Source: Candidatus Peribacteria bacterium
GTDB lineage: Bacteria; Patescibacteria; JAEDAM01; Absconditabacterales; Absconditicoccaceae
Direction of reading: 5' to 3'
NCBI GenBank assembly: GCA_031288635.1
Contig: JAITQZ010000077.1
Coordinates: forward strand, 1-18,300
DNA length: 18,300 nucleotides
Positions within the stretch are counted from its first letter, which is position 1, and every line of letters starts with the position of its first letter. The position numbers were made by a program, and so were the translations under genes. Positions 1 to 8,201 of the stretch are shown one piece after another. A model generated the notes under the pieces. That model did not search any database, was not told the origin of the DNA, and saw nothing but the letters and a program-made list of their open reading frames with translations.

Positions 1-62
1 ATCCATCATACCAAAAGTGGAATTGTGATACAACTTCGTAGAATGAGTCTTTTTTTCATCAT
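1..62 (-). CDS. Start of a gene cut by the left edge; membrane or secreted protein, unknown
   Basis: Only about 20 codons are visible. They begin at a tandem ATG ATG and read MMKKRLILRSCITIPLLVGW when UGA is Gly. The basic residues followed by a hydrophobic run look like a signal peptide or first membrane segment. The start lies 63 bases after the stop of the membrane protein gene upstream on the same strand, so the two may form one transcript. The N-terminus resembles that neighbour only in general style. Function cannot be assigned. Confidence 0.35.
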
Positions 63-125
63 ACTATCTATTTAATGGTAAAGAACTTTAGAGGTTCAAA
101 TCCTTACAGAAGAAATATCATAGTC

Positions 126-614
126 CTATATACTGCTTAACACCGCAACTGTTAGAAAAAGTAAAAGGAACAGAATATAATAATACTCTTTTTGTATTGA
201 TAAATCTTTCATCAACCAACATACTATTGTTGCTCATCGGTTGCAAAAAGAGAAAAGATAAAACAATCCAGCTAATATTGCTCTTGCTAGCATATCACAT
301 AACATCACCGCTATTAGAATGGACGGCACTATATAGTAAAAAGAAATATTCATGACAGCCTCATATATAGTGACAATTCCTCACACAATAATCTGTCATC
401 GTCATAAACAGAGAAATAAAAGATTTTTTTTAGCAGGATACAATGTACGTGATAAAACTATAGCCAAAAATACCAAAAAAGGAAATGCAAAACGAACTCC
501 TAAAGTCAGATACCATATATTTCATACTAATGGAGGTGACCATTTTGTGATAGAAATATATCAATACAAAAAGAAAAAAATTATAGAACTTAGGACAATG
601 AAATATTTTTTCAT
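126..614 (-). CDS. Polytopic membrane protein, unknown function (162 aa, code 25)
   Basis: With UGA read as Gly, an uninterrupted 162-codon frame runs from ATG (614) to TAG (126). It carries six in-frame UGA codons, so it is invisible under the standard code. The product begins MKKYFIVLSSIIFFFLYG and has about five hydrophobic segments, near residues 4-19, 35-54, 70-88, 93-122 and 143-161, joined by short polar loops. The lysine-rich frame on the opposite strand is its shadow. No family was recognised. It lies downstream of recJ on the same strand, separated by 277 bases that contain a perfect inverted repeat, so it probably has its own promoter. The protein call rests on the open frame, the natural start and the regular membrane pattern. 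Confidence 0.75.
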
Positions 615-729
615 AGATTGATGTTTATGCATTGTTCTTAGTAATCAAAATAGAGTCAGAGGATTCTTTGACTTTATCTTTATTTGCTTAAATAGCAATA
701 GCAAGTAACCTTGGGTTAATCAACATTTA

Positions 730-776
730 AAATGCACACTCAAATGATTATAGATTTTATTTAAAAGTGTGCATTT
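730..776. repeat. Perfect 11-bp inverted repeat between recJ and the membrane gene
   Basis: The arms AAATGCACACT (730-740) and AGTGTGCATTT (766-776) are perfectly complementary across 25 bases. Read on the minus strand, the second arm runs into a short T tract, so this could be a weak terminator for recJ, which ends 116 bases upstream. The long loop also fits an operator for the downstream gene. Nothing else is apparent between 615 and 891. Confidence 0.4.
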
Positions 777-891
777 CGCTTGAAATTTAAAGGATTTTTT
801 TACCCCAGTATTCACCTTCCTTAATCTTTATTTCAATGGTTTTTTATAACCGTATTTTCAGAACATTCAAAAAATCAATTAAACTAACCCT

Positions 892-2547
892 TTACTCCAC
901 AATCTCCTCGCCATCCACATACCACCCACCATTGAACGTGTCCCTTTTGATTTTTCCAATTACGGAAAGCTGGCTGGGCAACAGGTCGCATTGGTTGCCT
1001 TTTCCTCGGAACAGTACGTGAATGAGCTGGTCGCCCCATTGGGCATAGATTTTCAGATGTCCATTTCCGTTTTTTCCAACTTTTTCGACTCTGTGGACTT
1101 CAATATTTTGGAAGAGAAAGAGCGGTTCGTCGTTTCCTTCACCAAAGGGAGAAAATTTCTCAATCAGAGCGAAATTTTCGGGAGTCCGTTCGTGCGGGAA
1201 GATTTGCGTATCAATTACCATCAGTTTTTCTAAATCTTCTTCACGGATTTTTTCGGAACAGTACGCTTGCATTCTTTCTCAGAGAAGTTCCAGTTTTTCA
1301 ACCTTTACGGTCAAGCCTCCTGCTCCTTTGTGGCCACCATAACGTTCCAGCAAGTCTTCGTGGGCGAGTATCATCTCAATAACATTGAAATATTCCGGTC
1401 AACGGAGACTGGCAGAAGCCATTCCTTTTTCTGCATCAATTTTGAAAATCATTGCCGGTTTGTGATATTTCTCGGTCAGTCTGCCTGCCATAATCCCGAT
1501 GACCCCTTCGTGAAATTCCTCGCTTCGAGCTACGAGCAGTTTTTTTTCGAGATTGACCATTTTCTCAGCGACTTTAAAGCCTTGGTCTTGGGTTTTTCTC
1601 CTGTCGTCGTTGATAGTGTCGATTTTTTGGAGAAAGGCAAGCTGTTGTTCGCCTTCGTGGAGTAAGATATTCAAGCTATCGTAGGGCGACTGCATTCTGC
1701 CCCCCGCATTAATTCTTGGCCCGATAACGAAACCGATATGATAGGTATCCACTGGACTTTTGATGTTGAGATAGGAGAGAAATCCTTTCAAGGATGGAGG
1801 GAGCGAATCGGGAGAATGGTTGATGAGTTCGAGTCCTTTTTTTACAATACATCTATTTTCGTCTAATAGCGGAACTACGTCAGCCACTGTTCCAATTGCT
1901 ACAATCGGTAAAAAGAAATTAAAAATCTGATTTTTTTTCTTATTGTCCAAGGTGCATTTTGAGAGTAAGGCATTGATGAGCTTAAATGCTACTCCGACTC
2001 CGGCGAGCCCTTTGAAAGGATAGGAAGGCGAACAAAGCGGGTCAATGACGGCGAGTGCAAGTGGAAGTTCGTTTAAGGGTTGATGGTGGTCGGTGATGAT
2101 GACGTCAATACCCAAGGTTTTCGCATAGAGTGCTTCTTCGATGGAAGTAATCCCATTATCAACGGTGATTACCAAGTCTATCCCTTTGGTTTTCATTTCC
2201 TCGAGGTGTTTAGTTTTTAGTCCGTAGCCGTCTTCTTTTCTATTGGGATACATAATACTGACCTGAGCATAGTTAAGAAAATACCTGAGAAATTTGTACA
2301 GGCAATAGCTCGCGGTGATACCGTCCACATCATAATCCCCGAAAATTATAATCTTTTCGCCGTTTTTCATTGATTGAATGATATGGTCAACTGCTTTTTT
2401 CATATCGTGGAGCAGGAAAGGATTGTGCCAACAATTTGTGAAACTTGGTTGGAAAAATGCCTCCGAATCAGTAGGGATATTTCTGATTTGGAGTAGTCTT
2501 TGGATAAAGGGAAGTTCATAAGAAGTATTGAGTAATTCGTATTTCAT
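892..2547 (-). CDS. recJ: Single-stranded-DNA-specific exonuclease RecJ
   Basis: RecJ degrades single-stranded DNA 5' to 3' in recombination and mismatch or base-excision repair in the cytoplasm. The 551-residue product has the DHH-domain motifs DYDVDG, VDNG and TDHHQP, then GPRINAGGRM, the DHHA1 motif GGHKGAGG, and a C-terminal OB-like region; this is the usual length. Two in-frame UGA codons (1401-1399 and 1281-1279) must be read as Gly to join the parts, giving SLRGPEYF and ELLGERMQ. I chose the ATG giving MKYELLN. An upstream TTG at 2604 would add 19 residues that do not look like RecJ. There is no Shine-Dalgarno site. It lies downstream of the barrel gene on the same strand but is separated from it by a hairpin. 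Confidence 0.95.
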
Positions 2548-2627
2548 CGTAAAGTTTAGTGTAGATTTTTGAGTGAGGAATGCAAGGAGGTTTTTGTTTA
2601 ACAACTTTTTGTTTACTAAAATCCGCC

Positions 2628-2644
2628 CCCACTGAACCAGTGGG
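2628..2644 (-). terminator. Hairpin after the barrel protein gene
   Basis: A perfect 7-bp stem, CCCACTG/CAGTGGG, with a 3-base loop sits 24 bases past the stop of the barrel gene. On the minus strand it is followed after a few bases by GGATTTT rather than a clean T run. It may be a terminator or only a stabilising hairpin. Confidence 0.4.
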
Positions 2645-2667
2645 AACGGAAGCTTTAAGATGGAGAA

Positions 2668-3360
2668 CTAGAATTTGCAGCCTAGAACCAATAACGGTTC
2701 TGTTTTCCCTTGTCTAAAGAGAAGGTCGCCCTGCAAATAAAAGTTTTTTGGAAGTTGCTGGGTAATCCCAACACTTCCATAGAGTTTCTTTTGCAACACA
2801 TTGTCATACCAGCCCGAAAGCTGAACCTCTCCGTTTTTCCATAAGGATTTTGTTGCACGAAGGCGGATAGTGATTTCATCTGACTTCAGTCTGTCGTAGT
2901 AGCAATACATCGGTGAAACATCGACATTTACTACTGGATTTGACCAGAAGACCATTATGTACGGACAATAGAACGACATTTGGTCATTGTTATCGAAGAA
3001 TCCATACTCCATCGCTGCATAAAGCGATAGATTTTTGGTAAGACTTACTGACCAATAGAGGTCGAAGAAAGCAATACGTCCGAGGCCTTCCGTTTGGAAG
3101 TCGGTCATACGATAGCCTCCGAGACCGAAGCCGGATTTGTGCTGTACATCCACAGAATAGAACACTGACCATTTGTCGGACGTCTTTAGTCCGAATAAGG
3201 AAGCATAGCCTGTCCCTGTCTGGATATTCCCTGACAACGTGAAAGAAGGTGTTTCTTTCGTGGCGTTGTTGTTTACACTTGTAGAGTCGCTTTGAGCTAC
3301 TACTACATTACTCACACTCATAACGGTGGCGATAATCGCCAATAACATACATCTTTTCAT
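2668..3360 (-). CDS. Secreted outer-membrane beta-barrel-like protein (Bacteroidota type), probable transfer
   Basis: The 230-residue product starts with a clear signal peptide, MKRCMLLAIIATVMSVSNVV, with likely cleavage after VVVAQ. The mature part has alternating short strands rich in Tyr, Phe, Gly and Trp and ends in Phe, as outer-membrane barrels do. ATG 3360 is preferred over the upstream start at 3396 because it begins the signal peptide. The gene contains no UGA, and its glycines often use GGC and GGT, whereas neighbours use GGA and UGA. Candidate-phylum cells of this kind are not known to have a typical outer membrane, so transfer from a Bacteroidota host or neighbour is inferred. The exact family is not recognised. 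A periplasmic or surface role is an alternative. Confidence 0.75.
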   Translation of the reverse strand: MKRCMLLAIIATVMSVSNVVVAQSDSTSVNNNATKETPSFTLSGNIQTGTGYASLFGLKTSDKWSVFYSVDVQHKSGFGLGGYRMTDFQTEGLGRIAFFDLYWSVSLTKNLSLYAAMEYGFFDNNDQMSFYCPYIMVFWSNPVVNVDVSPMYCYYDRLKSDEITIRLRATKSLWKNGEVQLSGWYDNVLQKKLYGSVGITQQLPKNFYLQGDLLFRQGKTEPLLVLGCKF

Positions 3361-3421
3361 GTTTATTAATTTTGTGTTTACTTTTTTGTTTTTCAATATG
3401 ATTTTTTTTATTTACTTATGT

Positions 3422-3452
3422 AGTATAATGATATATATATATCAAAAGTCAA
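3422..3452 (-). promoter_or_regulatory. Promoter with AT palindrome for the barrel gene
   Basis: On the minus strand TTGACT (3452-3447) and TATACT (3427-3422) are separated by 19 bases. The spacer is filled by the perfect 16-bp palindrome TGATATATATATATCA (3429-3444). The start codon lies about 60 bases downstream. A very similar arrangement precedes the small membrane gene at 18044. Confidence 0.5.
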
Positions 3453-3607
3453 GAGAAAGTGAAGTTTTTTTGTATGTTCCATATTTTACAGATGAGAAGG
3501 TAGGGAAAAGAAGTATTTTATTGAGGTAAGGGCTAGTGAAAAAACTTTTTCTTGTAAAATCTCGCTAAATCCGTAAATAGAAGGCAGTTTTATTTCCTCT
3601 TTTTTTT

Positions 3608-4276
3608 ATGTTTACGCTTATTAAAACGCTTATCGACTTTATTTTGCATATTGACCAACATTTGGACTATTTCGTGAGTGAGTACGGGATTTTAACTTAT
3701 GCAATCCTCTTTGGGATTGTCTTTATTGAAACGGGAGTGGTGGTGATGCCTTTTCTTCCGTGAGACTCTATGCTCTTTGCTGCGGGGGCATTGGCAGCGA
3801 TTTCGGAAGGATTGAACGTGCGAGGACTTCGAGGATTGATGTTTGTAGCTGCGGTGCTGGGAGATACAGTGAATTATGAGATTGGGCGTTATCTCGGAAA
3901 GAAGGCGTTTACCAAGTATCCCAGGATTTTCAAGCCTCAGTATCTGGAAAAGACAGAGTCGTTTTATGAAAAGTATGGACCGATGACCATCATTTATGCA
4001 CGTTTTGTGCCTATTGTCCGTACGTTTGCTCCGTTTGTTGCAGGAGTAGGAAAGATGAAGTACTGAAAATTTCTCTCCTATAATGTTGTTGGAGGATTTG
4101 CACGAACGTCTTTATTTATTCGAGTAGGATATTTTTTTGGGAATGTGGACTTTGTCAGAGAAAATTTTTCGTTGATTATCCTCGCAATCATTTTTATTTC
4201 TGTAGTACCAATTGGGATTGGACGGTTGCTGGAATGGAGGAAAGGAAGGGAAGAGAAGAAAGCTGAAAAAAACTAA
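3608..4276 (+). CDS. DedA-family membrane protein
   Basis: DedA proteins are inner-membrane proteins; members of the wider family are linked to lipid-carrier recycling and proton-dependent envelope homeostasis. The 222-residue product has the family signature [16 protein letters not shown] near residues 48-63, then the central [14 protein letters not shown] region with its conserved arginine and proline residues, and a C-terminal membrane segment followed by a charged tail. Two UGA codons (3761-3763 and 4064-4066) supply the Gly of FLPGDS and of KMKYGKF. The ATG follows a C/T-rich tract, TTTCCTCTTTTTTTT, with no Shine-Dalgarno site. The substrate is unknown; undecaprenyl phosphate recycling would be the guess for some family members. 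Confidence 0.93.
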
Positions 4277-4285
4277 AATTCTGGC

Positions 4286-4311
4286 TTGATTTATTGATAT
4301 ATATATATACT
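4286..4311 (+). promoter_or_regulatory. Possible promoter of the paralogue pair
   Basis: TTGATT (4286-4291) and TATACT (4306-4311) flank a TATTGATATATATA spacer. The 14-base spacing is short for a sigma-70-type promoter, so this is weak. It is noted because the GATATATAT core also occurs in the promoters at 3422 and 18091. Confidence 0.25.
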
Positions 4312-4323
4312 CTTTTACACATA

Positions 4324-4371
4324 GCTTTCTTTTATTTTTTTACCAATATATCTATGTACAGAAAGATTCTT
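4324..4371 (+). repeat. 48-bp leader/start duplication, copy 1
   Basis: The 30 bases before the ATG at 4354 and the first 18 coding bases are identical to 6069-6116. The leader part is C/T-rich and ends in ACCAATATATCT before ATG. Identity across the leader shows that the tandem gene duplication included the translation start signal, or that this segment is under conversion. Confidence 0.9.
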
Positions 4372-6057
4372 TGGCGAAATGTCTTTGCAAGTCTCCTTCT
4401 CCGAATGCTTTCTTTCCTTTTGGGGTTAGCTAGTTTCAACACTTTTTCACTAGGTTTGGTGGTCAACGGAGTACTCTTTGGAATTGTAGCTTTATTATTT
4501 CTCTGTGCGGGAGCTGGGATATACGGAAATAAACAATGGACGCTTAGCTTTTCCAAAGTGTTTTGTATAGTGTGGGGAATTCTTCTCATCGTCGGAGCTG
4601 TACTATTGACGCTCAAAGCAATGGGAAACCGACGTGGATTTTGGGAAAGTGCAGATATACCTATTATAATTGTTTTGCGATGCTTCGTCCTCTTGAGTAT
4701 CTCTTTCATTTTTTCTCTCGAAAAGCAGATGAAAATTGAGAAAAAAACTACTACTGCTCCTCGAAGAATTGGGCTTTCTGCGTTTGTAAGTTTAGTGGTA
4801 GTACTTGTTGCTTACTTCTCGATAGGAAGATGGCTGCAACAGGTGCCTGAAATAGCAGATACGTATTTTGATAAAATACGAGAAGATCCTGATTTACCTG
4901 AGGAAGACAATGGCTACGAACAGCTCAAAAAGTTGATTGGAAGTAATGATAATGAGTTGACCGATGAACAAATGGAAAAATATCCTTTTGTTTATAGGAA
5001 TCAGGAGATGGAAAGTACCACCTCTTCCACAAACGCTGGGATGACGGAACTCGGGAACCGTACTATAATTTACAAAGGTACTATTAGTCCAACTTCTCCT
5101 GAGTATGTACAAGCTCCCCTTCAATGGCAATGGTATGAGTCACTACATTCATCAGGACACTATGCCAGCTTTGTAGACTTACTTTCCGCTCACCCAGCAC
5201 TACGAGATGAACAAAAAGTTCACATCTTGGAAAATTCAGATTTTTTTTACCGTTTGACAGAAATTGTGGAGATGGAGCGATATAATCACGACTATTTCTT
5301 TTCTCACATCCTTTCCTCTCTTCAATCTCTGGAAAGAGTAATGAGTCGTCTCGTAGCCTATTACGCTGACAACGGAGACCTCGAAACTGCAGTGAAACTC
5401 AACATTCTCGCCCTAAAACTGGGGGACAAATTTTTTTCAACGTATCATTCACTGGTAGATGGGATGAGTGCAGTAGTAAACTTAAGAATTTCCGCAGATA
5501 CCACGCAATACTTACTTACGTATGAGCTCTCCCCTGCACAAAAATCAGCTTTATTGGCGACTTATCAGAGTATCCTAACAGAGTCTCCTGAGATTGCTAC
5601 AAAAAACCTCTTCATTGGAGACTATCGAAGTATGATGGATTTGACCCACGGATTTACTCCTACTGCTCCAGAAGGAGTCGAAATGGTTGGCTTAGGTGGA
5701 AGTAATATCTTACTGTCTATCACCAACACTATTCCTCTCCTTATGTACAGATTCCCCTTTTCTGATACTCCCTTGACAATAGCAAAATATCAATACGCTA
5801 TGGCTCACGCCCAAGAGACAAATAAAAGCGAAGAGAGCGAGAAAGCAGTATGGAAGACGATTGGATTTACTTTTGATGAAACGTCTGATTTTCATCTCTT
5901 ACAACCACGAAATCTTTATAATCTTATGGGAAACCTTTCTCTACAGGGGTTCATCCCCCGTTTCAGAGGAGCTGAAATGTTGAATGTACTGTATCAGGAA
6001 AAAGAGTTTATTATCTCAACGTTGGAAGCTCGCTTATCTTCTGAAGCCCCTCTCTAG
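4354..6057 (+). CDS. Membrane protein of unknown family, paralogue 1
   Basis: The 567-residue product begins MYRKILWRN. The start was chosen because the second paralogue has the identical leader and MYRKIL start. Five hydrophobic segments lie near residues 12-29, 33-55, 69-90, 102-123 and 140-160. A soluble domain of about 400 residues follows, starting VPEIADTYFDK with NGYEQLKKLIG and DEQMEKYPFVY motifs. Near the middle YYADNGDLETAVKLN resembles a helical-repeat (TPR-like) segment. No UGA codons are present, unlike the neighbour. The soluble domain would face outside if the N-terminus is inside and five segments are correct. No known family was recognised; the shared, patterned conservation with the next gene supports a real protein. 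Confidence 0.85.
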   Translation: MYRKILWRNVFASLLLRMLSFLLGLASFNTFSLGLVVNGVLFGIVALLFLCAGAGIYGNKQWTLSFSKVFCIVWGILLIVGAVLLTLKAMGNRRGFWESADIPIIIVLRCFVLLSISFIFSLEKQMKIEKKTTTAPRRIGLSAFVSLVVVLVAYFSIGRWLQQVPEIADTYFDKIREDPDLPEEDNGYEQLKKLIGSNDNELTDEQMEKYPFVYRNQEMESTTSSTNAGMTELGNRTIIYKGTISPTSPEYVQAPLQWQWYESLHSSGHYASFVDLLSAHPALRDEQKVHILENSDFFYRLTEIVEMERYNHDYFFSHILSSLQSLERVMSRLVAYYADNGDLETAVKLNILALKLGDKFFSTYHSLVDGMSAVVNLRISADTTQYLLTYELSPAQKSALLATYQSILTESPEIATKNLFIGDYRSMMDLTHGFTPTAPEGVEMVGLGGSNILLSITNTIPLLMYRFPFSDTPLTIAKYQYAMAHAQETNKSEESEKAVWKTIGFTFDETSDFHLLQPRNLYNLMGNLSLQGFIPRFRGAEMLNVLYQEKEFIISTLEARLSSEAPL

Positions 6058-6068
6058 TCTCAAAATTT

Positions 6069-6116
6069 GCTTTCTTTTATTTTTTTACCAATATATCTAT
6101 GTACAGAAAGATTCTT
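6069..6116 (+). repeat. 48-bp leader/start duplication, copy 2
   Basis: Identical to 4324-4371, covering 30 leader bases and the first 18 coding bases of the second paralogue. It begins only 12 bases after the stop of the first gene. Confidence 0.9.
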
Positions 6117-7763
6117 CTTTGGAACAAAGTCGCCAGTGCTATTATGCGAATACTCTCTGCGTGGCTTTTTGTAGCGAGCTATACTTGCTTGAGTGTTTGA
6201 GCAGTAAGACAGGGATTGGTGTCGCTGTTGTTCGCAGTAGCATTTTTGCTTTCTGGGATTGGTGTATTTAGCCAGAAACAGCGGACATTTGCGGGGATTA
6301 AAGCATTTTTTATCCTTCTCGTTATTCTCGGGATAGGCGGAGGAATGCTGATAAAAATCAAGCATACTCCCCTCTCGTTTGGGATTCAAGAAGGGATTTG
6401 GATTTGTTGTTTGCTGTTCTTAATCAGCTTTATCATTACTTTGGAAATACAACAAAGAAGACTGAAAACTTCTTTGGCAGAGCTCCCAGAAAATCAAAAA
6501 TCTGATAAGAAACAACGGGTATCGGCTTTCGTGGTGTTTGTCGTCGTAAGTGTGTTAACCGTGGTTTACTTCATTATTGGAAAGCAAGTACAAACGGTGC
6601 CTTTTGTGCCAGATACGTATTTTGATAAGACACGAGAAAATCCGAATTTATCTGAAGAAGAAAATGGATACGAACAGCTGAGAAAACTGATTGGAGATAC
6701 GACCAATCCCTTGAGCGATGAGCAGATGGAAAAGTACCCTTTTGTGTATAAAGCGGAGGAGGGAAATGGTGCCAGAGAGATTGGAAGTTCAGCAGGATAT
6801 GGAAATAAACTTTCTCCAACAGACCCTAATTATTTAACCGCTCCCAGACAACGAAGTTCTACCAATAGAAAATATGGGGAACCTGAAGAAAGGTTCTCTA
6901 CCTTTGCAGAACTCCTAACTAAATATTCTGACATACGAGATATGGAAAAAGTGGAAACGTTAATGCAATCAGATTTCTTTGACCGTTTGGCAAAGATTGT
7001 AGAGATGGAACGAAAAAATACTGATACTACCCTACCACAACTTCAAAATATTCAAACTATTGAAAGGGTGATGTTATGTTTAGTCGCATATTATGCGGAT
7101 ACGGGAGATTTAGAAACAGCTGTAAGGCTGAATAGTATCGCACTTAAGCTTGGTGATAAATATCTTTCTAGTTATGGCTCATTTGTACAAGGATTGATTG
7201 GAATTGTAGTTAGCAACTTGGCGGTAAATGGGACTGAATATCTTTTGAGTCGTTACGAGCTGCCCGAAGAACAGAGACTTGCTTTGCTGGAAACGTATCA
7301 GAAGATTATGACCACCAATAGAGAGGAAGCAATGAGAAATATTTCCAGAGGAGAATATCACGCGATATTGGAATTTGCGAATGGTTTTAAGTTCGATAAC
7401 CCTGATGAGATTGACCAAATTGGAGGTGGCAGTCAGCCTATCGGGATATCTGCTTTAGGAGCCTTATTTTTGAGAAAACCTTTCTATGATAGAGAACTGA
7501 CTCTTGCCCAATATAAATACGCATTACAGCAGGGAACTGAATCGTTATTACAAGGGATACCTATGAAAGAAATGTTTAGACAAATCGGTATCAATTCTGA
7601 TTCAGAAGACTTTTTTGAGAGACCTCAAGCTCGAAATCGGTATAATATTGCAGGAGATATTGTGCTCTCTGCACTCCTTCCTCGTTTGGAAGGTAGCAAT
7701 GCAATGTTGAATAGTCTCTACGACTTCAAAGACTTCATTGTTGGGAAATTGAAGGGAATATAA
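6099..7763 (+). CDS. Membrane protein of unknown family, paralogue 2 (code 25)
   Basis: The 554-residue product starts MYRKILLWN and has the same layout as its upstream neighbour: an N-terminal hydrophobic region with about five segments up to residue 165, then VPFVPDTYFDK, NGYEQLRKLIG, DEQMEKYPFVYK and YYADTGDLETAVRLN in the same order. One in-frame UGA (6198-6200, residue 34) encodes Gly within the first hydrophobic region. Under the standard code the gene would appear to begin downstream of it. The gap to the first gene is 41 bases, mostly the repeated leader, so co-transcription is likely. The sequences have diverged strongly apart from the motifs, so this is an old duplication with a well-kept leader. 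Function is unknown. Confidence 0.87.
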
Positions 7764-7820
7764 TCAAATGTTTTTCCCAACCCTTGAGATACAATGTTTT
7801 GTTTGTTTTCTGAAATATAT

Positions 7821-7954
7821 TCGGACGCACTATTGGTGCGTCCCTACTGGAACGTAATGACATTTGCGTGATGACATTTGCGTAATGATATGTATATTTG
7901 CGTGATGTGAAAAATGTATAATGTACTGTAGGGACGCTCCGATAAAGCGTTCGA
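7821..7954. repeat. REP/MITE-like element with inverted hairpin ends
   Basis: The end at 7821-7847 (inverted) and the end at 7928-7954 share 22 of 27 bases, beginning GTAGGGACGC when read inward-out. Each end is also a hairpin in itself; the left has the perfect stem GGACGCAC/GTGCGTCC. Between them are three short copies of ATTTGCGTGATG-like sequence. It lies just after the second paralogue and may also end its transcript. No gene is seen from 7764 to 8201 beyond this element and the pilT promoter and leader. Confidence 0.65.
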
Positions 7955-8073
7955 ACAGTTTATTTTCCATCGCATTAGAATATTACATCATATTTTCGTA
8001 TGAAACCTCGTTATTTTTTTAGCATCATTTCAAGAGATTTTTTACAGATATTTTTATAAAAGTAAGTCTTTTT

Positions 8074-8101
8074 TTGCAAAAAAAAAAATTCTGAATATAC
8101 T
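8074..8101 (+). promoter_or_regulatory. pilT promoter
   Basis: TTGCAA (8074-8079) and TATACT (8096-8101) are 16 bases apart, with an A-rich spacer. This predicts a leader of about 95 bases before the pilT ATG. Confidence 0.55.
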
Positions 8102-8121
8102 TAAGAGGAAAGAAAAAAATT

Positions 8122-8184
8122 AAAAGAGGAAAGTATACCTCTTGTGTTCCTCAAAACCTTTAATCTTTAATCTTTCCTCTTTAA
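8122..8184 (+). promoter_or_regulatory. pilT leader with purine and pyrimidine complementary tracts
   Basis: AAAGAGGAAAG at 8123-8133 is perfectly complementary to CTTTCCTCTTT at 8172-8182. A second purine copy (TTAAGAGGAAAG, 8101-8112) could pair with the same tract. The pyrimidine tract continues to the ATG at 8202. The pairing could expose or hide the translation start region; this is an inference from complementarity only. Confidence 0.4.
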
Positions 8185-8201
8185 TCTCTCCTCTTATTAC
8201 A

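Noticed and set aside
92..370. Plus-strand open stretch with leucine-rich segment
   Set aside because: It has no start codon, follows a TAG and overlaps the minus-strand membrane gene.
352..621. Lysine-rich plus-strand ORF of 89 codons
   Set aside because: It is the antisense shadow of the Phe/Leu-rich membrane protein on the minus strand (614-126), which has a better start, stop and membrane pattern under table 25.
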